A stretch of DNA of 64,000 nucleotides from Erythrophleum ivorense (taxonomy: Eukaryota > Streptophyta > Magnoliopsida > Fabales > Fabaceae), in contig JAIUCV010000101.1 in NCBI GenBank assembly GCA_026724425.1, positions 620,001-684,000 on the forward strand, in the 5' to 3' direction. Position numbers and translations under genes: made by a program. The notes under the pieces were generated by a model. That model was not told where the DNA came from and ran no database searches. It was given only the letters and a program-made list of their open reading frames with translations. The number at the start of each line of letters is the position of its first letter. The stretch's first letter is position 1. Shown here piece by piece: positions 10,475-22,664 of this stretch.

Positions 10475-12125
10475 TTAATAGAGGAGGAGGTTTGGTGGGT
10501 CTCCTGACTCTCCTCCCCTCTTGGCTCTTTTTCTTTCAAAGTAGAAGTCTGCATCAACTGCGATATACCACTTGCCAAAGTGGATGGCTGCACAGTCCAT
10601 TGAACAAGCGCAGGGCCGGCCCTGAAAATTAAGGGGCCAGAATAATTTAATAGAGTTTTGATAAATTTTGGGGCCAAAAATCATTTTTTTCTTATTTTTG
10701 GGCCAAAATCAATACATATTTTTTCACAAAAATGTGGGGGCCCTAGCCAAAAGACTCACCTGGCTCTCCCCAGGGCCGGCCCTGAACAAGCGTATACAGT
10801 TAAACCTGAAGTAGCAAAGAAAGGGGACATGCAACGCTTTTCACAAACAAGGCAGAATGGTCTAGTCATACCATTGTTGGGAACTAGTTCACCTTTGAAG
10901 TATGTTCCCCGGCTTGCACTTATACGTGTCTCCAAGTACACACTCTATATGCAGAGTGACCCCACAATCATCACAACCATAAAACCATACGCTTGGATCT
11001 GTCTTTCGCTCACAGATATCCCAGGGCCATGGTGCAAGGTTAATATATGATCATCGCACCTGTGTTTGACTTTTCTTGGTAAAGTGGCACACTCCATGCA
11101 CAAAGCAAACTCAAGTAGAACAATACAGTTTAAGACATGCTTTGAATATCTAGCACATGCTATACAAGTCTTAGGCTCTGTGGAGGTTTGGTATAAGGGA
11201 TGGGGATGCAGCTCATGGTGAAAAGGCTCAGAAATGGAGGCACACCCCATATCTAATGAAAATCTATTGCCTACACAGTTACGGTCAGATTGACAGTTAT
11301 AGCTGAAGCCATCGAAGAATAGAAGACAATAGGTGCAGTTGAAATATGTGCACTTGGTATGCGTGTGATCAGCCTCATAAGTCATAACCAACCACCAGAG
11401 CAAGCTTGTGTTTGTGCAAGATATTTCGTTTCTTCAGGCACATCTTCGAGTTCTTTTCCATCCCACACATCATCCCTCGTTGCACACTTTGAGTGGACCC
11501 CATAATTGAGACAAAGCTTACAAGAGAAAGCTCCATGGCTCCAGTTCATTTTCTTGCGGGAAACACGGTGGTCATGACGATTGATTTCTATGACTCGGGG
11601 CAGATCGATACAGTCTTTGTGGAGCATGAAACCACATTGTAAGGATTACGATCACCAATCATCCCACATGCATTACAAGTGAAACAGACTAGTATCGGCA
11701 TAAGGGTGAATGTATGGTTGTGGCTCCTTTTGTTATAAATAGTAAGTGGTGGCGGGTTTCTAGGCTGAAATTACACACGGAACAGTGATACATCCGATCA
11801 TCGCCAAGTGGGTTTCTACAGAAATGGCATTTACCATCTGTATAGCCAATTGAGTTCGTCGGGACGATCTTCAGAGGATCGATGTATGGAGTGACTTGGG
11901 AGATTGATCATGTCTGGGAAGTCGATGCATCGTACGTATATGTGCCCCAAACTTGCAGCTTGAACAGGAACAGGAATAGCCGGCAGCAAATGATTTACCA
12001 CATCCATTGCATTTGTGTGGTCGACCTAACGATGTCCAGTGTTTAAAGTCGCTTACACTCTTCATTTCTACATATTCTAACCTATGATTGCAGGGAATTT
12101 TCACTTTGCTGTTTCGTGGTTCCAT
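10475..12125 (-). pseudogene. DC1-domain (Cys/His-rich C1 clan) protein gene, disrupted
   Basis: Minus-strand fragments carry repeated DC1 signatures: KCNGCGKSF, KCHFCRNPLGDDRMYHCSVC, FTCNACGMIGDRNPY, FMLHKDCIDLPRVI, MGCASISEPFHHELHPHPL, CIACARYSKHVLNC, WFYGCDDCGVTLHIEC and MTRPFCLVCEKRCMSPFF. DC1 proteins form a large plant family, often stress-linked, with zinc-binding modules. The fragments fall in different frames, with changes near 11885, 11700, 11640, 11395, 11015 and 10930. No splice pattern would repair these, so the gene is dead. Near its C-terminus a 174-bp hAT-type MITE interrupts the frame. Removing the MITE and one target copy joins VYAC-S to MDCAAIHFG in frame, so the MITE landed in a stretch that was then still open. 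The original start may be the ATG at 12125, but the N-terminus is poorly conserved. Confidence 0.85.
10611..10784. mobile_element. hAT-type MITE (174 bp) with perfect 8-bp target duplication
   Basis: Both termini are the 14-base word CAGGGCCGGCCCTG, the kind of terminus seen on plant hAT transposons. The word is its own reverse complement. The flanking sequence aacaagcg is present at 10603-10610 and again at 10785-10792, giving a perfect 8-bp target-site duplication as expected for hAT insertion. The 146-bp interior has no open frame. It lies inside the DC1 pseudogene. Confidence 0.93.
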
Positions 12126-12689
12126 GCTGGGTCTCGGATAGTATTGATTTTTGCTGGGTTACAAGTGGAAAGATTGAATATCAAAAGGCACAAGTTCCTT
12201 CGTTTCTCATGTGAGGGCAGCGTTTACTTCATTGCTAATTCATTTTATGCATCTTTTGAATCTAACTAGAGCTCACCTAATCACCTAATTCATTTTACAT
12301 AGTTAACTCACTCAGGATAGTTTATTGGTTAAATTAATTCATAATATGGGTTCAGAAAGCAGGATTTTAGTTTTCCAAATCCGATTTTAATCATAATCGG
12401 TCATTAGGTATTTGATTCGAAATGTTTTGGTTTTAGACTTATAGTCCGAGATTCCTGATATTAATCAAACTGAAAACGACTTTAAACAAATCCTTGATTA
12501 CTTTTGTTTGTAATGCAACTGCTTTCACTGGGTTGATATCGCAGATAATGGAGTACTAATAAAACTGTTTACACTCTTCTTTGTTTTTCAATTTTTGGAT
12601 CCTCATCGACTTCCTAATAAAACTTGAATATCAAAAAAATCTCATAACAAAAATACAAAAGACTCAAGTTTCAGATGAAAAGATGAGAA
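12126..12689. other. Intergenic region between DC1 pseudogene and CBP80 3' end
   Basis: AT-rich, with no credible coding sequence. It should hold the CBP80 3' UTR and poly(A) site (minus strand) and whatever remains of the DC1 promoter. Confidence 0.5.
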
Positions 12690-15600
12690 TTATTGTGAAG
12701 GAAATTGGAGTGCAGAAAATATGGCTTCAAGAAAGAGAGGATGCACATCTTCTCCAGAGAACACCTCCGACTCCAACTTCTCCATGTGTGGCCATATCTA
12801 CAATACATAAAACAACTAGTAAGATTTTGCCATTTCACTCACCTCTTCCAATGTCCAACTTTAAGTTATTTTACCTCATCCGCATATTGTCTTGTAAACG
12901 CCATTAGATAGCCAAGTGTTGATAAGCACCACTGTTCTCTCTCACCGATCTCGCATTTTTTCTTTGGGTTTCCATTTTCAGAGTCCACTTCCATCGCTGA
13001 GGAGTTATCATCTTCCGCACTTATAGATTTCAGATCCTGCAGTGATCTCGCTTTTGTTGGTTCTGGAAGCCGTTCCTTCAAGATTGCTGAGAAGCTTTGG
13101 TACAGCTGAAGCAGTAGAACCTATGCACAAGGAAAGTCAATTAGCTTTCAGCAAACAAAATGAACACAAAGCCAAGACAGTATACAACAAAATATAAGAT
13201 CATCTGCTGCACTATAACGGGATGCCAACTAATATAATACCTCGGTTTCAGAGAGAGCTCTGTTAAGAAGGGCCTCTTTTGCCTCGAGGGACTCCCGTAC
13301 AGATACCTCTGCTTCCCCTGTCCTCTCCACCGTTGCTTTTAACCGCTTCATCTTTGCCGGATTGTCACCAAGAACGGGCTCACCTTCCACTAGGGAAAGT
13401 TTGCTCTCGGCAGCTTCCAACTCTGCTCGTGCGTTTGCTGAAGCTTTCTCAGCGACCAAGACATTTTTCGTAATGTTTGATATTTCTTTCCTCAAATCAG
13501 TGATACGATTGTAAGTCTTGTTAAGGGCATTCCCAAGTATCTGCAGAGAAAGAAACAAAAACCAACAAGCTCTTCAGAAGGCAGATAAAATCAGATTATA
13601 CACAGAAACGAATAAGTTGGAGTGCAACTGACCTCCCATGGCTGATCAGACACATGAAATTGATCAACATTTTCTGGGGAGAACACCCATCTAACAATTG
13701 CCTGATTAGATACGAGTCTATAACCCATCATCCTATCGATGGCCACAGCCGTCATTTGTACATTGTTTTTCCAGTATGTACTCACTTGAGATAATAGCAT
13801 CACCTGTTTATCATTATCAGGACAAAGTTTTGCAAACACTTGGCCATATCGCTCCAGGACAGTGACCATGTGAGTGAAACTTTTTGATCCGATCTCAAGT
13901 AATGTCTGTACAACTACTGTAAGAGTCACTTCAAATCCATGAACTGGATATATCGTTTCTTCAATCCATGACATCATGTCACGTGCAGATTGTTTTTCCT
14001 TGACCTTCTTGTTCAATTCAGCTGACAATTGATGTTCTTCTGTTTTCTCTTTACCCTCTTCCAAGGAATATATAAAAGCCGGACCAGCCTTTGCAGGAAG
14101 CAATTCTTCTAAGGCACTCGCACTCTCGATGCTCTGTTTGACACACATAGAGACAAATAACTTCTTCAGTGAACAACTAAAGCCATGTGGAACTTCATAC
14201 GAAACATCAGATCCTCGAAGAACCTTAAGCTAACAGAAAGTATATGTGATGCTTAGGTTTGTTTGATCCTAATAGCCTGAAAATATTTTTTCCTTAAATG
14301 TAGCAGCTAGTGTTTCTTTCTTTCCAGCTAGAGAAAAAAATGTGGATACACCTTTAAGTTATTATTCTGATGCTCTGATTAGAACCAATGCTATGATTAT
14401 AAACAGTACAGTACTAACTCACTAGCCACATAATATTATGCGACAATAAGACCATACTTTTAACCAGTTAATCAGAACTATTCAAAAGTATATTTTTTAC
14501 CTGACCTAAATGAGGAACATAACTAATTATTTACGCCCAAAAGATAACCAATTCCAAATCCCATCACCAAACTCACCACACAGACCAGTAAAAGAGGACG
14601 AGGCAAGAAAAAAAGAACTTAACAGAATATATAAATCAAAACAAAACTAATGTTACCTGCTTAATTTTATCCCAGTAAGACAAGCGTACTTCTCTTTGCA
14701 AAACCTCCTGAACAAATACACGCTTAGGGGCCCATTTGGGAAGGTCCAACACATAAGCCCACTCTTCCCACGGCCAGATGAATTGGAAGTTGGATCTGTT
14801 AAGCATGGAAATCAAAGCAAATACGTAATCAACTTCATGTGATGGATAACTAATTTAATAACTTATTCATCAATTAATCTACTAACCAAAACTAAAAGAC
14901 AATAATGTATCACGTAGATAATAAACCCACCATAAAACTTGACAATAGAAAGCATAAAGTAAAATAGAGCCACGTTCATGTCTATTGAAAATCCATATTT
15001 TATGTTTCAATAATAACCATCAACTTGGCTAAAGAAAAGCTGATAAGCTAGATAATTTTCTAGCTTATATGGAACATCAACAAAAGTTCTACACTGAAGC
15101 ACATTTTCCAGATCGCAAAAGTGGAAAAGGTAAGAAAAATGAAAATGTACTTACAAGTGGTGAGAAAACCAGAGGATAAGACGTGTCCTGGATTCCATGT
15201 CTAAGTCGGAAATTTTCTCAAAGAGTGCACGAACAGCGCCAGCAACAACAGCAGGAAAGGCACCGGGAAGAGCCTAAGATAATTAAAATATTTAGAATCA
15301 GGTAGAAGAAAGATATGACACCAGCGATTAGAAAACCATCGAATGATCAAAGTAATCCTTTTGGTTGCTACCTTGCAAAGATCCATAATTACGAGAGTAT
15401 AATAAAGAGTCTTGAACGGTGGCTGTGGTAGCAGCAGTATCTGAAAATCAGTACATCCAATTGTTATATCTGAAAACCTTCGACAGAGCACTCAATAGAG
15501 AATTAAATTCCAAATTTAAATAACAACAAAACTTCACCTGAGAAAATAGTGTCTCTGCCATAAGGTACTCATACCGAAAAGGAACTGGAAGATTAGCCAT

Positions 15601-18600
15601 GTAGGAAGCGCACTCCTTCCGACTAGTTTGCAATAAGTTAATTAGTGAAAAACAAAATATAGAATTTACTAAGGCAATCAAAATATAAAAAGGTGACCAC
15701 AGAAAGAAAAGAAACTCTGCATAAGCTAAGATATAGAATAAGAAACAACTATATGTTACGTAATTCTAGAACGATAAGGATGGACAAGAGAAGGTTAAAT
15801 TAGATACTCAACACAAAAGCACTACTAGCCTTCGGTATCAAAATAGTCGCCGAACCAATTCAGTGGCCATAGTGTTCGAAGAGCAAGTCTTGAGCTTAGC
15901 TCAATGCCCTTTAAGCTAAGGTTAGATATTTGGAGAGCACATGACTAATTGTTAATGGTCCAGAGGAAAAAACCAAGATCTAAACCTTAAGCTAAAAAGA
16001 GCATTTGACTAGTTGTTAATGGCTGGGAGGACAAAACAAAGATCTACACCAAAACCAGCATACATAGACGACAGTCCACAGTGTAAAATATAATAGGAAT
16101 ATATCCAGTTTCGCTAAAATACATACCATCCGTTTAAATAGAGGAGCACATCCAGCAGATACTCCTCCACGACAAAGCGATCGATAGGTTGTATATCCTG
16201 CGAGTTTAATAGTTACAGCATTAGAAGAGAGGGTAGGAAAAAGAAAAGGAATACAAACTGACATCGTACAACCCATATATCAATCAACGTATATTATAGA
16301 AAAGAGAAAATGAATGTTGATGACTGGAACTGTAACAAGCGTAATAAACTTCTAAAGTGATTTATCCATATGAACATAAGACACCACAGAGCAGAATATC
16401 ACCTCTGTTTTATTAGCTGGAAATATATTCAACCTGCGTATCCTCTGGGGATATCTCATCAACGCATCATGCTTTTGCTTGCCGAGGTGTGCTCTTGAAA
16501 GATCAGAAGGTGGAGTCGGTGGTTCCATACATTTAATGGGGCCTAGCTCATGAAATTTTCCAGCAACAAGCTGAGCCTCGAACGAAAGATGAGGCCTAGG
16601 AACTAGCACATTAAACAAACATTCAATTGTCATCAATAGTAATATACAACTAAAATTTCTAGTCATAGGAATTGATTAACTAATAACTCGTAAGGTAAAA
16701 GAAGGTAGAGAGAGAAATTAAGGAGAGGATTGTTGTGGGTTGCAGTCTTAGTGATACAAAGAGAAATCAAAACCTTAAAAAACATGCATACCACTATCAA
16801 GTTTCCATCCATTGAAAGCCAGAGACTGTATTCGATCCAATAGGTCCTCCACGAAATCCTAAAGAGACAGCAAACAACAAAGACGAACGAGACAAACAAA
16901 AGTTACTAGACCATGATACAAAATACAACAGCTTCAAAAATTAAGAACTAAAATCAAACCTTTTCTGCAAGATTATTTTCAGAATCGCCGTTGTGAAAAA
17001 AGTTTAAACCAGAGGTGGAAGAATGCTTTCGGATGCTCAAATAAGCTTGTATCCCAACTAACACTCTTTCGATCTCATCAGGTACTTGCTACAAGAAAGA
17101 GGGAAATTCAGCTACGGTAACAAATTAAAAAGTTTACAGCAGTACGTATAGAAGCAGTTCAGTGACCAGTACAGCCCACTAGGCCAGCCATGATAAACCT
17201 ACGACTTAGACTACCAAAATTGTTCCACATCGAACAGGAACACATCATTATATAACTGGAAGCGCATGATCCTGTATTCTAATAGCCTTCAATGCAAATA
17301 CCAAGGAAATTTCTGGAATGTCTTTAATCCAAAAACAGTACCTCAGCGAGTTCTGCTCCTCCCCATGGAAGGCTGGACAAGATGCATATAACGTAAAAGT
17401 CAGCTTGTGACTGCCATGATGGATTCCCTTTCTCTTCATCCACAGTGGTGGCAGCAGATGACAATAATGTTTCGAACACGACAATCAACGAAGCAGGTTG
17501 AATAACCTTACTGCACAACTAAAGAACCCAAATAAAGCATGTTAAAAAAAATGAGACAAACATTATAAAAATTGCACACGTTCTGTATATTCCTGTATGA
17601 TTCACAGTTTTATGTTTCAGACGCTTTTGTTGTACTAGAATTATAAAACTACATATCAAATTAATGAAGCAACTATGAAAAAAGATTAGTAATCATACCA
17701 GGGAAGTCATAAAGCGTAGCAATATACGGATACTGTTGCAGTTGCCAGAATCTAGAGCGACCTGGCATGTTCAACCCAGTGAAAGCAGTTGCATTACAAA
17801 CAAAAGTAACTGAAAAAACTTATTCTATCAATTTAGCTATTCGAATAAAATTCTTCTTGGCCATTGATGTATATACTACTCACCTGGAAATTAGTTTGGA
17901 CATTTTCTACCATCTTCTGAACAAACTCTTCATTCTCCAAGTTCAGCAAACCAATCTTAACCATGTGCAAAGACATCCATCAATTTTTGAAGTACATTAA
18001 TCAAATGAAACTGAACTAATATACAACAGGGAACAAGATATCTCTGTTCAGCGTATATTCAAATGCTGAACACAAAACAAAAATGCCAAAGTATGTCTTC
18101 ATGCATACTCATACAGGGCTAACAATTGTTTAGCCAAAAAAAGAAAAGAAAAATGATATAGACAGAACATATTCGTCCATTTTCTTCATTGCTCAGAAGT
18201 AGAAGATGATACTTTGTGTGTTCTGTCAGATTTCACCAACTAATACCGCCAGTACTATGAATAGGTTGATTTCTACAGTATGCCATCTATGATATGTTAG
18301 ACACTAAATAAACCACCTTAAGGGAATTTTTATCATTGGGTTATTACTTCAGAGCTAATTCTTATTCGATATGCATCAATTCACATAAACCATATAGGAC
18401 TCAATCGAAATCTCTACCTAGTACACATCTAATACATACCCAGAAAAGAAAAAAGAAGGCTTTAGTTTACAAGACTTACCAAAGTCCCATACAAGGGAAT
18501 CTTATGAGGCAATTGTTCAGCACATTGCAGTAGAAACTGTAAAGATGAAATAACACTTATTAGCATACCGAATCAGTGACACTTTTATCAAATTTGAACA

Positions 18601-18901
18601 ACGAAGTTAAACTTACAGGCAAAACTTGGTCCCCAGAACGCTCGATTTCTCTCCGAATAACCCCAAAACAAGTTTCCTGCATATAAACACACACAGAAAA
18701 CGGAAAATTTGAGTAAACGAAAGGTATATGGACACAACGAGCAAGCGATAAGCTCCCAAAAAGACTTCAGAGCAAAATTAGGGTTTAAGAGGGAAGATGA
18801 ATCGAGAGAGTACTGACAATATGTTCTTTGTAGTCGGAGGAAGTGCCGTACTCGGGACCCTTTTCGCCGATGCGAAGGAGAAGAGTCTTCCAATTGCTCA
18901 T
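12690..18901 (-). CDS. ABH1: Nuclear cap-binding complex large subunit CBP80
   Basis: CBP80 forms the nuclear cap-binding complex with CBP20 and acts in splicing, miRNA processing and ABA signalling. I place 18 exons: 18818-18901, 18617-18676, 18480-18536, 17884-17955, 17699-17761, 17342-17518, 16960-17088, 16792-16858, 16403-16602, 16127-16197, 15538-15622, 15372-15440, 15155-15273, 14657-14795, 13633-14133, 13241-13540, 12875-13120 and 12690-12797. The sum is 2547 nt, or 848 residues, the length I recall for the A. thaliana protein. The start MSNWKTLLLRIGEKGPEYG is diagnostic. The N-terminal third is the MIF4G helical domain. Other recognisable blocks are KVIQPASLIVVFETLLSSAA, PQRIRRLNIFPANK, WPWEEWAYVLDLPKWAPK and SNQAIVRWVFSPENV. 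The C-terminus ends in HPLFLEAIFSALQF. A coiled-coil-like segment (13241-13540) contains AEKASANARAELEAAESKL. A PIF/Harbinger transposon sits 172 bp upstream of the start codon. Confidence 0.96.
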
Positions 18902-19072
18902 CTCTCGCTGGTGGAGATTGCAGGGTTTTTCGATTTTTTTCAGAACCCAACAGCAACAACCCCTTTTTTCTTCTTTGTGTTCCCTCACTGGCACTGCCCT
19001 AGTTTTTTTTTTTTTTTCGAGCAATAGAATCAAGGGAGATAATAGTAAATAGCAATATAAAAACCAAGAAAG
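18902..19072 (-). promoter_or_regulatory. CBP80 proximal promoter and 5' leader truncated by transposon
   Basis: Only 171 bp of host sequence separate the CBP80 ATG from the TAA target duplication of the PIF/Harbinger element. It includes a T-run at 19002-19018 on the plus strand. Any promoter elements further upstream have been displaced by 3.9 kb or replaced by element sequence. Confidence 0.6.
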
Positions 19073-19428
19073 TAAGAGCAAGTGCAATGGGAAGAAGCTT
19101 AAGAAGGAGCTTAGCATATATTTTATTAATAAAAATAAGTTAAACATTAACATAAGATTTCTCTTTTTTTCACTTGCTGCAATGGAAGGTGCTTATTTTG
19201 GATGCTTACGAAAAAATAAATAATTTAATTTTTATCAATGAAAAAAACATAAAATTCATTGCATTAATTGAAATATCAAACATCATTGTCATACAAACAT
19301 TTTAAACATATATTTCGAAAACATAAAAAAAAAATAACTTAGTCGGAATCTTAAGTATTTCCAACAATTTGTGCATAAAATAATCCAAATTTTTCCCATA
19401 CATGTTCCATCAAATCATTTTTCAACTG

Positions 19429-20661
19429 CTAATGTTTTTTTGTATCACGAATACTTGCTCGAATACCCATTATTTCCTCGACATACGTAGGCGTGTCTGA
19501 AACCACCGGTGCATCCTCATCTGAATTTCTGTTTCCTTGGAATTCTGTTTCATCATATTGTCCATCTCGTTCGTCTTCTACAATCATGTTGTGAAGTATG
19601 ACACATGCTCTCATAGTCTTTCCAATTTTTGTTTTATCCCAAAAAAGGACTGGGTGTTTGATAATAGCAAAACGAGCTTGCAAAACTCCAAACGCACGCT
19701 CGACATCTTTCCGGAAACCTTCTTGAAGTTTAGCAAATAACTTCTGTTTTTGGGTTTGTGGAATTTTAACAGTTGGGATAAAAGTTGCCCATGTCGGGTA
19801 AATACCATCTGCGAGATAGTATCCTAGATGATACTCATTTCCATTTATAGAGAAATTCACTGGTGGAGCTTGACCATTTATTATATCATCGAAAACAGGT
19901 GATCGATCAAGAATGTTGAGATCGTTCAAGGTACCTGGAGCTCCAAAAAACGCGTGCCATATCCAGAGATCATGTGAAGCTACAGCCTCTAAAACGATTG
20001 TCGGTTTTGCAGAACCACGTGTATATTGCCCTTTCCAAGCGGTGGGGCAATTCTTCCACTCCCAATGCATACAGTCGATGCTTCCTATCATCCCGGGAAA
20101 TCCACGTTCCGCTCCTTTTTGAAGTAGTCTTTGAAGATCTCCCGGTGTGGGTCTTCTAAGGTACTCATTGCCGAAAACATTTATGATTCCTTCGATAAAA
20201 TGTTCTAAACATGAACGAGCAGTACTTGCACCGATCCGGATGTACTCGTCAATCGCATCAGCCGCTGTACCATATGCCAAGAGCCGAATTGCTGCTGTAC
20301 ATTTTTGATGTGGAGAAAGACCAGGTCTTCCGAGAGCATCTTTCTTTTGTCGAAAGAATGAATCATCATTGTACAGTTCATTGACAATGCGGAAAAACAA
20401 TGGTTTGTTCATTCTAAAACGTCGTCGGAATAGGTTAGGAGGGTATGTTGCATTTTCATCGAAATAATCCTTCCATAAACGCTTGTCGCCTTCTGCGCGA
20501 TCTCTTTTGATATAAGCTCTTTTCTTGGATTCCCTTGACTCTTGACGATCACCGGTACCAGAAGACAAATTCTCTAACCTTTGCTCGATTATTTGATCAA
20601 ATTTGCTCTCAAAAATTTCATCAATTGAATCCTCAAAATCATCATGGGAAGAAGAAGCCAT
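19429..20661 (-). CDS. PIF/Harbinger transposase (DDE nuclease)
   Basis: 410 residues starting at MASSSHDDFEDS. An upstream extension to 20856 is open but is Phe/Leu/Ser-rich and unlike the family, so I chose the internal start. After an acidic N-terminus, residues 70-90 (PPNLFRRRFRM) and 112-145 (GRPGLSPHQKCTAAIRLLAYG) match the conserved region ahead of the nuclease fold. Catalytic acidic candidates are D196 in GSIDCMHW, D247 in GTLNDLNIL (or D285 in YYLADGIYP), and E321 in DVERAFGVLQ. The protein cuts and rejoins element ends at TWA-type targets and needs the Myb-like partner for DNA recognition. No frameshift or stop was seen. This family also includes domesticated host genes, but here the flanking repeats mark a genuine element. 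Confidence 0.92.
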   Translation of the reverse strand: MASSSHDDFEDSIDEIFESKFDQIIEQRLENLSSGTGDRQESRESKKRAYIKRDRAEGDKRLWKDYFDENATYPPNLFRRRFRMNKPLFFRIVNELYNDDSFFRQKKDALGRPGLSPHQKCTAAIRLLAYGTAADAIDEYIRIGASTARSCLEHFIEGIINVFGNEYLRRPTPGDLQRLLQKGAERGFPGMIGSIDCMHWEWKNCPTAWKGQYTRGSAKPTIVLEAVASHDLWIWHAFFGAPGTLNDLNILDRSPVFDDIINGQAPPVNFSINGNEYHLGYYLADGIYPTWATFIPTVKIPQTQKQKLFAKLQEGFRKDVERAFGVLQARFAIIKHPVLFWDKTKIGKTMRACVILHNMIVEDERDGQYDETEFQGNRNSDEDAPVVSDTPTYVEEIMGIRASIRDTKKH

Positions 20662-20873
20662 GATAATTTCTTTCAAAAGTTCCTTTGCAAAACCGAGTGA
20701 AAGAAGTTGAATTAATTTGATGAACTTGTTTGTGAAAGGAAACAAATTAAAAAAGAATGAGAGTACCAAGGAACACGTTTGTGAAAGAAAAATAATTGAT
20801 AAACTTGCAGGAGAGTAGAAACTTGTTTGTGAGTTACAACTATCTAAACATTGCATATATATAGATTGAAGGC

Positions 20874-21743
20874 CTAGTTAAAAACAAAGAAGAAAACAAG
20901 AGAAAATAGACTGCTCCTGTTCAGCGTGTGACTTCTTGTGAGCCTGTGCCGACAAGTAAAAAGAGAAGAATAAAACAAAATAGAACAGCAACACTTGTGA
21001 CATCCCGTTGTATCTTGTGCCGACATGAGTGTAGCGACAACAATCTGAAAGCACAAGAATAAATAACAATTAGCCGCTTTAACACCAGGAGGCCGTGTAT
21101 TTGCCGGATCATCAGCAACAAATGTTGATATATATGAACCATCCTCACCCTTTCTTTTTTTACAGGTTGCATCAGTTTTAACCAAAGATAGGTCACACCA
21201 TTTCTGGTCATAGCGCAGCTCCCTCCAAGCATGCGCAAGGGTGAACTTCTTCTTGTTGTGATCGTTGTAGTATATCTCGTAAGCACGCTTAAGAACGTCA
21301 TCCTCGTTCTGACCACTTGCTTTCTCTCTTGTTGCAGCCGCATAGGATCCACAAAACTTTTGGACAATGTCGTTAACCTTTTGCCACCGGTTCTTGCAGT
21401 GACTTGGCTCTCTCACGACACTTCTGTCAACCTTATCACTTTTGGCAACATAATCTGCAATCCGTTTCCAGAATGCCCCCGACTTTTGCTCATTGCCGAC
21501 AACCGGATCTTTGCTCGTGTTCAGCCATGCGCTGATGAGCACAATATCATCGGTTGGACTCCACTTGTTCCTTTCTTTCCGTTCTGCATGCGTGTCTCCA
21601 GGCGTGCCTCCAAGCGTGTCTACACCGTAGAATGGAGCCTCGGAAAATTGAGTGCTGAAGATAGGGACTTGTGATGATCCAGAAGGTTCTTGTTGACTAT
21701 TCAAGAGATCAACGAAGTAGGGGGCTTGAGGAAATGGATTCAT
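20874..21743 (-). CDS. PIF/Harbinger Myb/SANT-like DNA-binding protein
   Basis: The start MNPFPQAPYFVDLLNSQQ is typical of the ORF1 partner of plant PIF/Harbinger transposases. The Myb/SANT-like trihelix is visible at roughly residues 60-140, with RNKWSPTDDIVLISAWLNTS, FWKRIADYV and HCKNRWQKVNDIVQKFCG. It is followed by KKFTLAHAWRELRYDQKWC. An in-frame upstream ATG at 21839 exists but adds sequence outside the conserved pattern. After RPPGVKAA the reading becomes hydrophobic and family-unlike. A splice near that point (an acceptor-like ttcag lies at about 21010) or decay of the C-terminus is possible. It would bind element ends and help import the transposase. It lies 212 bp upstream of the transposase start in the same orientation. 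Confidence 0.85.
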   Translation of the reverse strand: MNPFPQAPYFVDLLNSQQEPSGSSQVPIFSTQFSEAPFYGVDTLGGTPGDTHAERKERNKWSPTDDIVLISAWLNTSKDPVVGNEQKSGAFWKRIADYVAKSDKVDRSVVREPSHCKNRWQKVNDIVQKFCGSYAAATREKASGQNEDDVLKRAYEIYYNDHNKKKFTLAHAWRELRYDQKWCDLSLVKTDATCKKRKGEDGSYISTFVADDPANTRPPGVKAANCYLFLCFQIVVATLMSAQDTTGCHKCCCSILFYSSLFTCRHRLTRSHTLNRSSLFSLVFFFVFN

Positions 21744-22664
21744 TTGAAATGGTTTAGAAATATGATAAGAAACAGAAAGATGATGTGAAAGAGAATAAGA
21801 GATGTTCTGAAACTTATGAAATATAGTAACCGAGGGCATTCATATCAGACTCAACTAACACCAATAGCTAAAACTTATTGCTCTAACACTAAACTTATTA
21901 TCTAGAGAGAGATGTTCCGAAAGGTTTAGAAAAATGCAATCATGATGATTTAACACAATAGCTAATACTAGCTTGATTTAACACAATAGCTAATAGTAGC
22001 TCCTATATTGATGCAAGAAATTGAAAGCGATGTGATGCTCTGTTTCTGTTTAAGGCTACACAATAAATGGAAACCATTGCCATCCATCGCAAAGTGCATT
22101 CATCACACCCTAAACCATAAACTAACACTAATATGCATTTAATATCAACTAAAAGAATTGATTTGAAACAACAACCAGAAAGTTCAAGTACAAGTTTACA
22201 GACAAGCAGAAAGTTCAAGTAGGAGATTAAAGACAAGCATCAACCATCACAAAGAAACAAACAAAGTAACGAAGAACTAGAAATACGATGCTTCAAAAAC
22301 TTCAAAAATCCGAATAGGTATTTAACTAGGAACCATGATTTCGATGAGTAAGAAGATTACAATTTCCATGACCAAAAAACATGCTATTCAGATTACAATT
22401 TCCATGACCAAATTTCCATGAAACTTGTAAACAATCATGAATTTTAGAAACCAAATCAACAATATATAAGAGGTATAAACGCCTTTTTCAGACCTTGAAT
22501 GACCTCTAGAACCCTAGTTAATCACTATCTACAACCGATAGAGGAACATACCTTAACACCCAACCACCGGAAACCACATGAGTTCCAACACCCAACCAGC
22601 TACTAGATTCTATGCCGATTCGATTCACCACCACATGAGTTCCGACACCCAACCACCGGAAAAA

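Noticed and set aside
10658..11050. 130-codon plus-strand open frame running from the MITE into the DC1 remnant
   Set aside because: It is antisense to recognisable DC1 zinc-binding modules and begins inside a MITE; composition is not protein-like.
20662..20856. 65-residue N-terminal extension of the Harbinger transposase
   Set aside because: Hydrophobic Phe/Leu/Ser-rich sequence unlike other family members; the internal MASSSHDDFE start fits the family.
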